Part shown: one piece after another, positions 23,330 to 35,400 of the stretch
Position numbering within the stretch: position 1 is the stretch's first letter
Layout of the letters: every line of letters starts with the position of its first letter
Program-made: the position numbers and the translations under genes
NCBI GenBank assembly: GCA_030685235.1
Contig: MU839107.1
Location: 186,001-250,000, forward strand
From: Copromyces sp. CBS 386.78
Taxonomy: Eukaryota > Ascomycota > Sordariomycetes > Sordariales > Sordariaceae
Length of the DNA stretch: 64,000 nt
Direction of reading: 5' to 3'
Notes under the pieces: generated by a model
Told to the model about the DNA's origin: nothing
Database searches by the model: none
What the model saw: only the letters and a program-made list of their open reading frames with translations

Positions 23330-25056
23330 ATGGATTCCCCGAGTGCTTCCCCGCCTGCTCAGAGGTATATCACTAGCCACGCTCATCTCCTACAGCGCAA
23401 AGCAGCGAGGGAAGCAGCGGCCTTCAACGCCTTGGTTCTAGGAAATTTCGCCGATTTTCCCACACGCCCGACCGACCAGTATCCTCTCATCGACCAGATG
23501 AAGGCGGCGATGAGGGATGAGTCCGACATTTTGGACAATCCGGATAACAACGCCCACATCAATCGCATCCGGGCCACATCCGACGAGGATCTGGAAGAAA
23601 AGGCTTGGGAGTTGATGGTTAGTATTCATTCATTAGGACTCTTTGGGACACAGTTGTATAGCTTCTGACACCTATCGTGGCCATTTAGTTTGATGCCTAC
23701 GACGTCCAGAGAGGCAAGCGCATCCCCAAACTTTCAACAGCCTACTTCCCCAACTACTTGGATCGCTTCGACGCCTTGGTCGCGCTGATGCGTGTACGTA
23801 TTCTCGCGTGGACTTTACCGTAGTGGGATCGAATCGCTAACGCTGCTGCCAGCACTCCAAGGCCGCTGTAGCGGATCTCTTTGCCGAATCCTACATGGAT
23901 CGGTACGTCCACAACCCGGTTACAGAGCTTGATGTAAGCCGAGACAACTCCAGCCCAGTTCACCCCATCAATCAAAGGTTGAAGACAATCAACTGACTTT
24001 TCGCGTCGAAAGACCAAGCTCTCAAACAACCATAGCAACAAGTTGCGCGAATTCAACAAGGATGTCAAAGCCGCGGCAAAGTTCAGTGGTAGAACGACCA
24101 CAGCGGAAGACGGAACCACGAGAATTTACGATGTGGCAGGCAACCTTGTCAAAGAATTTCGCCGACCCGAGAAGCGCCCACTGAGCGAGTTGTTGGGCGA
24201 CCGCCTAGCTTCTATTGCGAGACCGAAGCGCGCCCGGACAAGGACGGCATCTGGACCAACCTCTTCGAACTCTACGAACAGCAGCACTCCGGAAGAGCCC
24301 GTCGTCGATGTTGGTGGCTCCTTGACCCCCATCCAAGAAGAAGGCGGGGATGTTGTGGGCGTGGCCGCCACCCAAGGAGAGAAGGAGCTTGCTATGACTG
24401 CCGACGCGGATAACGAGGAGGGTGCTACCGATGAGGAAGAAGAGCGTCCCTTTTCTCCTGTCCAAGGAACGGAGGAGGATGCATTGGGCAAAGCGGAGAA
24501 GGACGACGGAAACGCAGCCTTTAGAGCCCAGAACAGATTCAGCACACCCAGTGCGGACGCCTGCAATTCCCACTTCGACGATCCGTATCCACGCCCCGAC
24601 CAGAGTCTGTTGCTTAACAGGCAGTCCAGCTTCACCAACCAAGATCCTACATCTAACCAGAACCTTTCGTCCGGGAAACAATCCCACCACATCGGCCAGT
24701 ATCCGACACCCGACCAGAATCTGTTGCTCGGCGAACAGTCCTACGTCGAGAATCAGCATCCTACGGCTGACCAGAACCTGTTGAGTGGCGAACATTCCTA
24801 CATCAACAATCAGCATCTCATGGCCATTCAGCATCCGCCATTCGGCCAACAGCCGTACAGCAGCGATCAGTTTCCTACTCCGGACCAGCATGAGGCCGTC
24901 GGCGAGCAGTCTGAGCATGATTCTCCCGATGACTACCCGGCTTCGCCTAGCTACGAGGTGGACCTTCTTGGAGAGAGCTCGGGAGAGGATGATGGCGGCC
25001 AGGCTCCCTTGGATGGTGGAGGTCCCAGTAATGACAGGGATAGGATAGGTTACTGA
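23330..25056 (+). CDS. SKAAV-family protein, branch 1, long repeat tail (505 aa)
   Basis: Exons 23330-23617, 23689-23793, 23853-23933, 24013-25056; all phase 0, 506 codons. The ATG at 23330 follows cacagaaa and aligns with the paralogue starts. Exon 1 has the DFPTRPTDQYPLIDQMKAAM block and ends DLEEKAWELM. Exon 2 is 35 codons (FPNYLDRFDALVALMR). Exon 3 is 27 codons (HSKAAVADLFAESYMDRYV). Exon 4 starts TKLSNNHSNKLREFNKDVK, then RPEKRPLSELLGDRL and RPKRARTRT (basic, nuclear-localisation-like), then a Glu/Asp-rich stretch. Residues about 340-460 hold about six degenerate repeats of 18-20 residues built on YPTPDQNLLLGEQS. It has the longest C-terminal tail of the branch-1 genes. Function unknown. 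Confidence 0.87.
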
Positions 25057-25896
25057 AAAGCAAGCGCTTCGGTGGTTTTGCAGACAGACAGACGCAATGC
25101 TCGAGTGGGCAGGGCTGCTGGTCGCGACGATGGCGGTAATCATAGTTGTCATTATAGACATGTATCCATCCAGTCACCAGTGTGACTGAATGCAGTTGCA
25201 ATATCTCTCTCGAGAATACGTCCTACTCACCTTTTTGAACTTTTTGTCATGCTTCGTCTTACTGGCCGAACTTCGAGAAGCTATCCGCGCTGGTATGCTT
25301 TTTTCTTAACACCTCTTTTCTCCCTATCTTATCGCGTAACTTTCGTCTGATATTGTTGATGTTCCTCGCTGCCAACTGGCACTTGCCGTCCTGCTTCCAG
25401 TTCCAAGTGGTCCATGCGGCAGGCACCAGCCACCAGCACCAGCCTTCCATACCTACTACCGGCTCCTTCTCCGTCCACCGTATGGCCTTCTTTCGGCTTT
25501 CTGTTTGCCTTTCCCCCGCTCACATCGCGCCCGCTCGTCAACCTCAACTGCATTCGCAGAGCGTAAAGACGGCCGCGAATCGCGTCCCACATCCGCAATC
25601 ACCATTGTTCATCTTCATTCTTTTGCTACGGAGCAGCTGCACGTTCTTCAACTCTTTTACCGCAAGTTTTCGTAAGTCACTTTGTTCGACCATGTTCGCG
25701 ACCATGATACTCGACCCCGCCGGTCCTCGATTGTTGTCGACGCCTGAGATCGCGTCGCGAATCACCACCAACATTGGCCTCCCCTTCCTCGACGATCCCC
25801 AAGGATGTCGGATAACTTCCAGCGCAATGACGGCCCTGTTACTAGATACCTTGGAGACCTTGTCTGCTCACTCTATACTCTCTTTTGTTACAGAAG
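25057..25896. other. intergenic and promoter region
   Basis: The stretch contains the upstream block shared with the previous gene (25319-25427) and a long leader with several short ATG-initiated frames before the start at 25897. The sequence ctctcttttgttacag just before the ATG looks like an intron acceptor, so a leader intron is possible. Confidence 0.45.
25319..25427 (+). promoter_or_regulatory. upstream block shared by branch-1 genes (copy 2)
   Basis: CTATCTTATCGCGTA, TCGTCTGATATTG, TTCCAAGTGGTCCATG and CGGCAGGCACC occur in the same order and spacing class as at 22926-23030. The block ends 470 bp before the ATG at 25897. Confidence 0.5.
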
Positions 25897-27242
25897 ATGG
25901 ATCCGCCGAACCCCTCCGCACCTGGGCCAGAGTTCACCAGCTTGGAGCACTTCCTCCAAGTCCAAGCTGCGGAAGAGGCCGCCGCAAAGGCTGCCGTAGC
26001 TGCTAACGACAACACCACCGCCGACGATTTTCCAACCGATCCGGCCGAGCAACGTGCGCTGAACGAGCAATTCGTTACAGCAGTGTTGAATATTGTCGAT
26101 ATCGTCGACAATTACCGCGTGGATCCCATGGAGAACTCCGATGTCAAGTTCATCCACAGCCTGCCGAGAGAGAAGCTAGTTAGGAAGGGTTGGGAAGTCA
26201 TGGTCAGTAGCACCTGTCACAACGTGCTATACCGGTCATAGGTATGACTGACAGTTCGCTTTTTTAGTACTACGATTACAAGGTACAACGAGGCATCATC
26301 CATCCCGAGGCTTTCTCTCCCGAAATTCCGAACTATATGACGAGGTTCAGGCTCACTCTATGCACTCTTCGGGTAAGCGCCTTCTTCCTACCAGCGTTGT
26401 TCTACCATCTGCGGGCCCAATGCTGATATGGGCACACAGAGTTCCAAAGCTGCTTGCTGCGACTTGTTCACCCTCCCTATGATCTGGAGGTACACTTGCA
26501 ACCCGGTTCGCGAGTTGGAGGTGAGTTACACCAGAACCTATACCCTTGATCCGGTGTGATGGACCGCCCGCTAATGTGCTTACCACGCCGCCATTAGACG
26601 AAGGTGTCGAACAATCACACCAACAAGCTGAAGGAGTACCGAAAGCCTCTCGATCAAGTGCGCAAGTTTGGTGGCTCTTATGAGACCGTCGGCAACGTCA
26701 CTTATGTGAAGAAGTCTACAGGTGAGGTCATCGAGACGCTCACCAGGCCTCAGAAGCGCCCTCTTACAGACTTCCTGGACGATGACCTTGCCGCCTATGC
26801 AAGGGTCAAGCGACAGAGAAGAGCCACGGGATCTGCTACATCTGGACCTTCGACTGTCAACTCTCTAAACAACAGCAATGCAGTTGCGTCACAGCCCGTC
26901 GAGGATGCAACTGGCGGTGGTTTGGCCCCCATTCTTGAGGAGCCTGACGATGAAGAGAATGTCAACCAGGAGGAGCCTGCCGACCAAGGCGACACCTCCG
27001 ACAGTACCAAACACGCCGACGGAGGCGACTCCGACAGAGATAAGCCAACGATTGACGGCGCGCACGGCTTTCATGACCACACCAGCCTCCAAGGGCAAGT
27101 TTTGATTGACCAACAACCCGACTCGGACTGTCGACAGCAGCGAAACATTGAGGATCACCAACTCGTCTTCCCAGGCGATGAGGATTTGGCACCTCTCGAT
27201 TTCAAGTACTCTAATGTCGACCCTCAACTAACAGACAACTAA
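25897..27242 (+). CDS. SKAAV-family protein, branch 1 (378 aa)
   Basis: Exons 25897-26202, 26268-26372, 26440-26520, 26598-27242; all phase 0, 379 codons. Exon 1 (102 aa) contains DDFPTDPAEQRALNEQFVTA and ends KLVRKGWEVM. Exon 2 (35 codons) has FSPEIPNYMTRFRLTL. Exon 3 (27 codons) reads SSKAACCDLF, with the motif's Val changed to Cys. Exon 4 begins TKVSNNHTNKLKEYRKPL, then RPQKRPLTDFLDDDL and RVKRQRRATG (basic, nuclear-localisation-like), then an acidic Asp/Glu-rich tail (DDEENVNQEEPADQGD) without obvious repeats. Part of the downstream flank (near 27408-27470) is shared with the next gene's flank at about 29576-29654. Function unknown. Confidence 0.86.
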
Positions 27243-28133
27243 TCCAATGTTCTCACGCCTCAGAGGGCTTCACCACTGCCGAACCACACAGGCGATGTCG
27301 ACATCGGGTGGACAGCAATGGGATGGTTTAGTTTGGGCATTAGAAGAAAGACTTCCTCCCGTCTGGGATGGACATTATGCTGATGTCCAAAGCGAACGGA
27401 GTTGTGGGTGGGATTGAACTCGAGTTGAGTTCTGGTCTTTTCAGCGCGGAGTAAGGCGTTCTTTTCCTATCTGGTGCAAGTCGCCCACCTGCAAATATTG
27501 TTTTGTTTTGTCTTTATTTCTTTTCGTTCATTGCATCATACACCGTTCATAGTCTTTTGTCCCCGAAAGAACCTATTTTATTACTTTGTCTTCTACAGCA
27601 TTGCTTTCTTCCTTTTTCTTTCCGTCTCCTTCCTTGATCATTATATCCAGTGACTACCTACCTGGGAGTATAATTGTTTATACATCTTCTGGAAACTAGA
27701 CGCGATTTTTGGAGCAGGCGACCGCCGTCATAACATTCTGAACTCGACATTGCTCATGGTCACGTTTCCCAAGGTTGCAAATGGACCCTTCTTGTTACAG
27801 CGTACCAGTGGGTACCTTCATCTGATGTCCTCGCCGGCGACAGTTTCGACCACCTACGTCCTACAGGTGGCGGCCGGCCGGCACACCACCGAAACCTGGG
27901 AGATCCCCATTCACTTCACTGCGTTGCAACCTACAGGACCCTCTTTACTATTTATTTAGCTCGGAGTCCTCGCTCGTCCCTTTCCCAAAAGCACAACCCT
28001 ACAACGCAACCGTCCAGACGCGTCTTTGCCGCCGCAAAAAGGAAAGGAAGTGCGATCATTTGAAAGTCGCATCGCGTCTGCTCTTTCATAGTATAAATTC
28101 CTCTTACGACATACCCGCTTTTTACCTTTCAAC
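27243..28133. other. intergenic
   Basis: No gene is supported. The block GATTG..GAGTT..TTTTCAGCGCGG near 27410-27462 recurs downstream of the next gene (29577-29643), so it is probably duplicated 3' flank or UTR. The last 50 bases lead into the ATG in ttcaacATGAG at 28134. Confidence 0.45.
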
Positions 28134-29473
28134 ATGAGCGGCAACAATTTACCTCCCGCCCAACAGAGGTTCATAACCAGCTTCGAGCAATTTCAACAAA
28201 TCATCGAAGAAGAGAGGCAAGCGGCCCTCAATGGCGCCAACGCAGCTAAATGTGCTGATTTCCCGACCACCGAGGAAGGGATCTTCGCATTAATCGACAA
28301 GTTAATTAGCGCTATGAACAATGTCGTGGGCGTGGTGGACAACATTGACGTCGAAAACCCCGACGAGAACGGGGATGCGAAATTTATCCGGAATATGCCT
28401 AGAGAGAGGCAGGAGCGGATGGCCTGGGAGTGGTTGGTTAGTGCTATATCACGGTTCACCCTATTCCTTGTTGTCCGGGATTTATACTAACATTCATTTT
28501 CGCGTAGTCCAAATTGCGCGATGTTCAGCTCGGTATCCGCAACCCAGATGTTTACACGCCCGAGTTCCCGGATTTTATGAGCCGCTTCAACGCGTTTTTG
28601 TCTTTCGTGCGGGTAAGCCCCTTCCTCCCCTCTTCCAGACCCGCGCAAGATAATACCTCTACTAACCTTTGACCACAGTCGAGCAAGTCCGGTGTCACCG
28701 ACCTGTTCGCCGCGTCTTACGCGGACCGCTACATCTGCAATCCGGTCGCCGAGTTGGACGTAAGTTGAAGCTACCTCCATCAAATGCCCAACAAATCCCT
28801 ACCTAGGTAGGTAAAGAAAGTCGTGCACTAACATGTCTTTCATCGTCTTCATCCGCTGTAGACCAAGGTGTCCAACAATTACACAAACAGTTCGAAACCC
28901 TACCACAACGAAGTCAAGGGAGCCCGACAGAATGGTCGTACCGTTACCGAAAACAACAATATTGCCGAGTTTAGGGACGCAACGGGAAACTTGATCAAGA
29001 CGCTTGAGAAGCCGAGGAAGCGGCCTCTAAGCGACTTCCTCGCCGATGAGTTGCCTGCCCAAGTGAAGAAGCCGAAGCGCGTACGAAGAGGCCGTACAGC
29101 GACAGGGTCTTCTACGGTCTCCGTTGCCTCACCCGCTACCCCTAGTAATGTGCAATCCCCTAGCCAAGGCATCGCATACAATCCTCTTCCTGCCATCCAA
29201 GAGGAGGAGGAGCTGCCGGATCCAAGCAATTTCCTTCAGGGGGCCATCGACCCGTCGCTGGAGAATTATGGCTATGAACATAACAACGGCTATGGCTATG
29301 GGTATAACGATGACGGCGGTGGCCAAGCTGGCCCCGGTCATGCGGCGACAAGCCAAGCTGGTCTTCCAGCGAACAATCAAGCAGCTGCCAATTGGTGGGA
29401 AGAAGTCAAATCATCTGTTGAACTTAACTGGGAGCTGGATGTGAGCGAGGAGGTGAGCGAAGAGGAGGACTAA
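28134..29473 (+). CDS. SKAAV-family protein, branch 1 (366 aa)
   Basis: Exons 28134-28436, 28508-28612, 28679-28759, 28862-29473; all phase 0, 367 codons. Exon 1 (101 aa) has CADFPTTEEGIFALIDKLIS and ends RQERMAWEWL. Exon 2 (35 codons) has YTPEFPDFMSRFNAFLSFVR, the clearest form of this motif. Exon 3 (27 codons) reads SSKSGVTDLFAASYADRYI, a variant of SKAAV. Exon 4 begins TKVSNNYTNSSKPYHNEVK, then EKPRKRPLSDFLADELPAQV and KKPKRVRRGRTATGSS (strong basic cluster). The tail has a Gly/Tyr/Asn patch (NNGYGYGYNDDGGG) and ends acidic (EEVSEEED). A close last-exon-only relative lies at 30031. Function unknown. Confidence 0.87.
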
Positions 29474-30030
29474 AGGGACACATAGCGCCGGCCCGACAAA
29501 GCTGTTAGTCTGGTGGGATATTCAAGCGAATAAGGCGTACTGAAGAGCATGCAAGTCGCATCTGGGAATCATTATGGGGTTGAGATTGGCTTTTGGGAGC
29601 ATGAGATACCCGGAGTTTCCCGGAGTTTTCTTTTCAGCGCGGTGTCGAAGGCGTTTTGTCTGGTTCAAGCTGCCCAGATTACTCTTGTTTTTATTCTGTA
29701 TTATATCTTCCCGTTTTCCACATCATCGCCATTGCCTTATCCTAGTAGGATGGGCATAGACGGATAGGTTACCTACGGTACCTATAATCCAGATCGCTCA
29801 ATCAGTTTTCTTTGTTCCTTTTTTGTCTAGAGGTACTGAACACGTTGTCAGGGACAACTTCGAATTATATACCCTCGTCTAGGGAAATAGCACTAACATC
29901 TCAAGGTATACGGTTCTATCCCTTTCATTCCAACAAATGTCGATGGAAGCGTCTGCACTCTCCTCCTTTTCTCCTTCGTGCAATTACGCATATTCACATC
30001 TACCATCTACCCTTTGCCCGTGATAACCTT
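29474..30030. other. intergenic with duplicated 3' flank
   Basis: The flank shared with the region after the 25897 gene is at about 29576-29654. No exon 1-3 remnants of the fragment at 30031 are visible. Confidence 0.45.
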
Positions 30031-30463
30031 CAACACAGAGCTAAAGGGGGCCAGAGACAACGGGCGCACGGTTCTCCAAAACGATAACGGAGCAGAAATT
30101 AGAGACGCGTCGGGAGCCGTACTCAAGACGTTGGTCAAACCGAGGAAGCGCCCTTTGAGCGACTTCATCGACGAAGAGTTGCCGGCGGAGGTCAAGAGGC
30201 CCAGGCGTGTTCCGAGAGGCCGCACGTCTACGGGGTCTTCGACGATTTCTGTTACACCGGCTGCTACAACCGGTGTCGCAGGAGATCCATCGCAGGTTGG
30301 TGCCGCGAGCGCCATGCCGGTGATCCAAGGAGACGAGGAGGAAGAGCAGTATGAGACCCCGGCGGCAGAACCAGAACCGGCACTTTCCTTCCCGGTCAAT
30401 ATTCCCTCGGACAATCTCGACCCGGCGCTCGACAGTGACGACGACGGCGAGGACGACAGCTAG
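30031..30463 (+). pseudogene. orphan last-exon copy of branch 1
   Basis: It reads ELKGARDNGRTVLQNDN, then KPRKRPLSDFIDEELPAEV, KRPRRVPRGRTSTGSSTISV and an acidic end (DSDDDGEDDS). It is close to the last exon of the 28134 gene along its first two thirds. It has no intact exons 1-3 and no clear start; the match begins a few codons inside exon 4. The frame is fully open, so either the copy is recent or the coding capacity is kept. Traces of a further tail, in frames broken by stops, continue to about 30660. It is most likely a partial duplicate. Confidence 0.72.
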
Positions 30464-30894
30464 AGGTATCCTGTGTCCAAACGTGTGGCCGGAAACCAAC
30501 CCGGCAGTTCTTTCCAGAACGAACCTGGCGCCGACTGGATGATCCAGCACAAGGCTTTTGGCTGATAACAGCTGATCCAGTTGCAAGTCGTGAATTGGAG
30601 AAGAGAATGGGGAGAAGGAATGGAGCTGCGAATCAGAGGAGGAAGTACCGGATGGTCTCGGGCAAACCAGTCCAACGTGCAAGCCGGTGTCAACGAGCAG
30701 TACGTCAAGAAGTCCAACATCAGCCAGCAGAACGTCGACCGCAATGGCTGGACTTGAAGAAGGTACAGAATCTGAGATGTGGAGGAGAGCGATTACGAGG
30801 ACACCGATACCTGAGAGGCGCAAGGTTAACGGGCGGCTCTACGGCGGCTGATTTCTCCTAGTTGTAGCTGGCAGCCGGCAGCCGGGAGCCCACA

Positions 30895-30905
30895 CGGCAG
30901 GCACC
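30895..30905 (+). promoter_or_regulatory. CGGCAGGCACC upstream element
   Basis: It is identical to the element before the 25897 gene and lies 267 bp before the ATG of the exon-1 fragment at 31172, so the fragment kept its upstream region. Confidence 0.4.
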
Positions 30906-31171
30906 GCGCCGTTGGTAACCGGAACCTTTGAAATCGCCCTTCACTTTCATGTTTGAGAGTGTCCTCTCGCGCCTAGCCTGTGGATCTCCTTTCTCCGGGC
31001 GTAAAGGCTTCCTCGCTCATGCTCGTTTTAACATCCCGCACGACTTCTAACTCCAACCAACAGATCGCGGCTTTATCGACAGTACACGAAGGCAATTTCG
31101 TCCATCCCAGGGTATACTGACTACCTACTATTCCAGTTAACTCCCTTTACACACGCATTCCATTTTTCAAA

Positions 31172-31402
31172 ATGGAATCCAGCAACCCCCCGGCTCCTCC
31201 TGAGAGGATCATCCGCAACGCCGCGCACTTCTTCCAGCGGGAGGCAGCAGCTACGGCAGCGGCCCTTAACGGCGCGAACGCGGGGAACTGTGACGATTTT
31301 CCAGAACATGAAGCCGAACAGCTCGCATGTATCGACCAGATACTGGACGCCATAGACAACACCGAAGGCGTCATCGACTTACCTTACCTTAGTCAGTCAT
31401 GA
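31172..31402 (+). pseudogene. orphan first-exon copy of branch 1 (76 aa)
   Basis: It begins MESSNPPAPPERIIRNAAHF and has FFQREAAATAAALNGANAG and CDDFPEHEAEQLACIDQIL, all matching exon 1 of the paralogues up to DNTEGVID. It then departs into LPYLSQS and a TGA. The usual ..AWELL end, donor site and exons 2-4 are missing. It has an ATG in good context and an upstream GGCAGGCACC element, so a short protein could still be made; otherwise it is a truncated copy. Confidence 0.7.
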
Positions 31403-31455
31403 CAGGTGATGCTGCCGACGCTGCTTCCCTGGTCTCTTGGGCCTCCAGCTTCTAG

Positions 31456-32009
31456 GAGAGGGAGGGGGAGGAGCACCAGTGGACTGAGGAGACTCGGTTG
31501 CTTGTCGCGACCGAAACCAAAAAGCTGTTGGACAACTTCGTGACCGCAGAGGAGGACGTGAGGAGCGACCGCGGCCTCGTTGGGGCCAAGAAATCCGTCA
31601 AGACCGCGGTAAGTAATGCTTTATGGCCTCCTGGAGGAATAACTCTTCTGACGAGGTTGAGTAAAGGCTTGTATCGAAGACCAGCAGGTCAGAAATCGTG
31701 GCGGGAGGACGATACCGTAAACCCGGAAAAGGTTATGCAGGTTGTTGGTCTGCTGGAAACGGTCTCGGGTCTAGGGATTTCAGGCCCTCCATCCCCGCCG
31801 CCCCGATGGCCGCTCCCCCCATCTCCCTCTCTTCGGCCCCTCCCACTTCGCCGCCTCAGTCACTCCCGGCGTTGCCTCGTTCTACTCGGCAACAAATCTT
31901 CGGCAATCCTACCCGCGCTCTACAGACCGGTCCGGCCCCCCCGGTGGCCACTCCTCCCGCAGCCCGCCACGCCGCCTCTACCTCCAACCCCATCCCTTCG
32001 AACAAGTGA
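31456..32009 (+). pseudogene. possible two-exon gene remnant, unknown
   Basis: After an acceptor-like ttctag the frame reads EREGEEHQWTEETRLLVATE, then TKKLLDNFVTAEEDVRSDRG and KKSVKTA up to a GTAAGT donor at 31611. A second open frame (to 32009) is Pro/Ala/Ser-rich (APPISLSSAPPTSPPQSLPA). The frames do not join cleanly at the nearest acceptor (31687), so either an exon boundary is missed or the gene is broken. I do not recognise it, and it does not clearly align with the SKAAV genes. Confidence 0.3.
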
Positions 32010-32427
32010 CCATACGAGGATAACGAGGAGAACGAGGATAAGTGGACGAAGAGGAGGCTGAAGAGCCTATCAACGTCATGGAAGAGAGCTGGAAGTTCTT
32101 TTCATTTTCCGAAAACCGGGCAAGCATCACCATTTGTGGCCATTTGGATACCTTAGCTATCCAACTTGGTATACACTTTCGACGGCTATCAAATGGCACC
32201 GGATTTGGCCAAATTACTTTCTTCACCCCAACCTCCCTCCCTGGTAGAGTTCCGACGTTTACCTACCTGGATTACCACTTGGGTGTCTTCGGGCTGGTTG
32301 ACGTGGGTGATAGCAGCTTGGGCAGCTTCAAAGACAATGATATAGACGCTGGAAGTTTGAGGTTTGAGGGGACGAGGTGTGGGAAGATGAAAGTCGCATC
32401 TGAGGATAACTTGTGGCTTTGATATAG

Positions 32428-35400
32428 AGAAATCCTTCCCGCACGCACCCCAACACCTACTGGCACCCTCTCCCCACCAGAAAGTGGGCCTTGCAGCTAG
32501 ATGACACCTGACATCGTAAACCCCGTTTTTACCCGCTAAATTTCGTCTTTGAAATGCACGCAACATTTACACTAACTTACTCAATTTTTTCGCACTTTCA
32601 AACTTACACATCTACACACCCTTTTATTATATCCTTACCTCTATACAATACAACCAGCGTAATACAATACGACTACTATACCCTATTCAACGTATATTAT
32701 CTTACTTAAATTAATTAATATTAATCGTATTTAATCGCTAATAATTATATTAAATACCCTCGCTTTCGTACGACTACGAATTATATCGCCGCTATCGCTC
32801 CCCCTCGTCCTCCTCCTCCTCCTCCTCCCCCTCGCCCTCGCCCTCGCCCGACGAATAAGAATAGACCGTACCAGCCGACGACAAATTCTTTAAAATAGCG
32901 CCTATCCCTAATATTCTAAGGTATACGAAGCTTTAATTAAGATATATTATCGCTATCGATTTGGTATTATTACTTAATGATCGTATATATTAAAGAAGGG
33001 TCCTAATAAGGGTACGTATTAGAAGTACGTCTATTAGTACGATTACGCTTAGCCTAATATATACTTAGAAAATAATAACCCTTATAAGAAGTATTACGTT
33101 ATAATATGTAAAAAGGTATTACGCTATCCCTTTCGTATCGTTATATAAGTTTTCGAAAAGGATTAGCAGTATTAGATTGTATGGCCGCTATACTTTATAT
33201 ATTAAGGTTATAGACCGTTAAATTACTTATATAATTATATTATCTATTGTATGCGGGCAGTAAATATAGAGTAAATAGATTATATCTGTAGCTTACTTTA
33301 ATAGCGTAATTTTATAATCCGAGCTATTTATATTAATGTAAGGAGGTAATACCCTAGTTTATTTATTACTTTTAAGGATTTAAATAACGAGTGCTAGTTC
33401 TTACGACGATACGCTAGGGTTAGCTATATAAATACGTAAACGTTCGTTAGAAAGTTGGATTATAATTTAATAATAGTATTTAAAATTCTAGAATTTAATA
33501 GGTATAGCGATAAAGGCGAGGGGGAAAAAGGTACTATATTATAGTACGCCTTCTAGGTTATTAAATCGCAGCGAAATATGTAGAAGCGGTTCCTATATAC
33601 CCTATTTATCGACGCAATATATAAAACTAACTATTATTATACGCTATTCGTATAAAGTATAATATTTATATTAGAAAAATCGTTTATACTAATATTCTAA
33701 GCGGTTATTAATAACGAAAAGAATAAAGGATTTATATAATTAATTAAAGCGTTTAAAAAAGCTATAAGGGAGTTAGAACTCTCCCTATTAATTATAATTA
33801 TTATTAATAGTAATATTTAATTTATATTTATTATCGATTATATTTTACTTAACGTTTAATGCTAATGTTGTATTTAATATATTAATTATAATGTCGTTAA
33901 ATACTTTAAGGACGATTGGGTCCCTATACGCTTAAATAATAACGATGAGTTTTAATTTAATAATAGTAATAGCGACGACGACGAGTTTGGTAATAAGGAC
34001 CGCCGTAGAGAGGACTTTAATAGAGACGATAAAGTAGAAGCTTAGTTATAAAACGAGGTACGTAGCTAATATAATTAAGATAATATCGAACGATTACGCC
34101 GTATATACCGTAGGGTGAAAACGGCTTCTAGAATATAGGTAGGGCTAAGTCCGGTCCCCTAGAGGGTAGCTAATATTAGAATTGTATTCTTTTATTTATA
34201 GTAGTATATAATTTACTCTAATAGCGAAGTAGACTTTAATAATGTATAGTCTACTTTCTATTATTAATTTGAAGAAGTATAGGAGGCTATTATTAAATAG
34301 ATCCGGTTCGAATTTATACCCTATAAATTAGAATAAGCTAATTATATTACGTAGTAATATTTTAATTGCGGGCAGCGTATTATATCGCCTAACGAATCGA
34401 ATAATAGCTCTATAAAATTGTATAAATTATTAATTTGTAGTAGTCTCGTTAATCTATACGAGGCTGTTAGTATATATATTGTTATTCGCTAGGAATTCTT
34501 TAATTAAAGGATAATTTTATTAATAATATACGTGCGTATATTATAAATAGGACTTAATTACGACTAGTTAGGCACTATCGCTATAGAGTTAACTTTATAG
34601 GGAGTAGATTTAATAAATAAGTAATATTAATAGTTAAAATTTACCTTCCCTAATACTAATTACCTTGGCAATAATTTAAAACCTTATTCAAGGAATTTTC
34701 GAACTTAATATAAGCTCCCTTATACTTATAAAATAGAAGATGCCCGTTAAGTAAACGATATAATATTAATTAATAAAGTAAATTATTACCCCTTTTAGTA
34801 TTTTATTTAACGACGTATAAAGTCCCCTCCCCCCCCTAACCTAAATTTACCTATATTAATTTACATAATAGAATACAGTAGATAAATATTTATAATTTCG
34901 CCCAACCGTTAAAGGAGTACGTAAAAGTCGTCTCCTTAAATAGGGTAGTCTATTTAGCGACGAGGCTATTTTACCTAGTAGGGAGGGGAAAGGTAAGGGT
35001 AAGGCTACGGCTGCCCGCGGTAAATCTAAGAATACGGCTCCTATACGAGTTTTAATACGGCGAGACTATTCTTAATACGAATATAGTCCTAGTATCGAAG
35101 AGTTCGACGCTCGAAATAAGGTATGTAGCGAGGTATGTAGCGAGGTACGTAATTATATCGAGGTAATTGACAATGAAGAGGGGGAGGGGGATGACGAATT
35201 AATTAGGTATTAGGTAGAGAGAATTTGAGAGGAGAGGAAGAAGGAAGAAGAGGTACGGCGAATACTTATTAAGATATTGTCTAAGTTCTCGTCTATCGAA
35301 AGCGATTTTAATTAGGATATAATAGAGTAGTAGGTAGATAGAACGGTTAATTTGTAGTAGATTATACTAAATATTATAGATCTATTACGAGATTTGAGTG

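Noticed and set aside
24126..25161. Two long minus-strand open frames (188 and 318 codons) opposite the 23330 gene
   Set aside because: They are antisense to a last exon with clear homology, repeats and splice sites on the + strand; their composition mirrors that exon.
30041..30823. 260-codon minus-strand open frame
   Set aside because: It is antisense to the last-exon fragment at 30031; no independent motif.
32042..32422. 126-codon frame ending just before the MULE
   Set aside because: It shows no homology to its neighbours and no splice context, and it begins in a stretch with many stops in the other frames; too weak to call.
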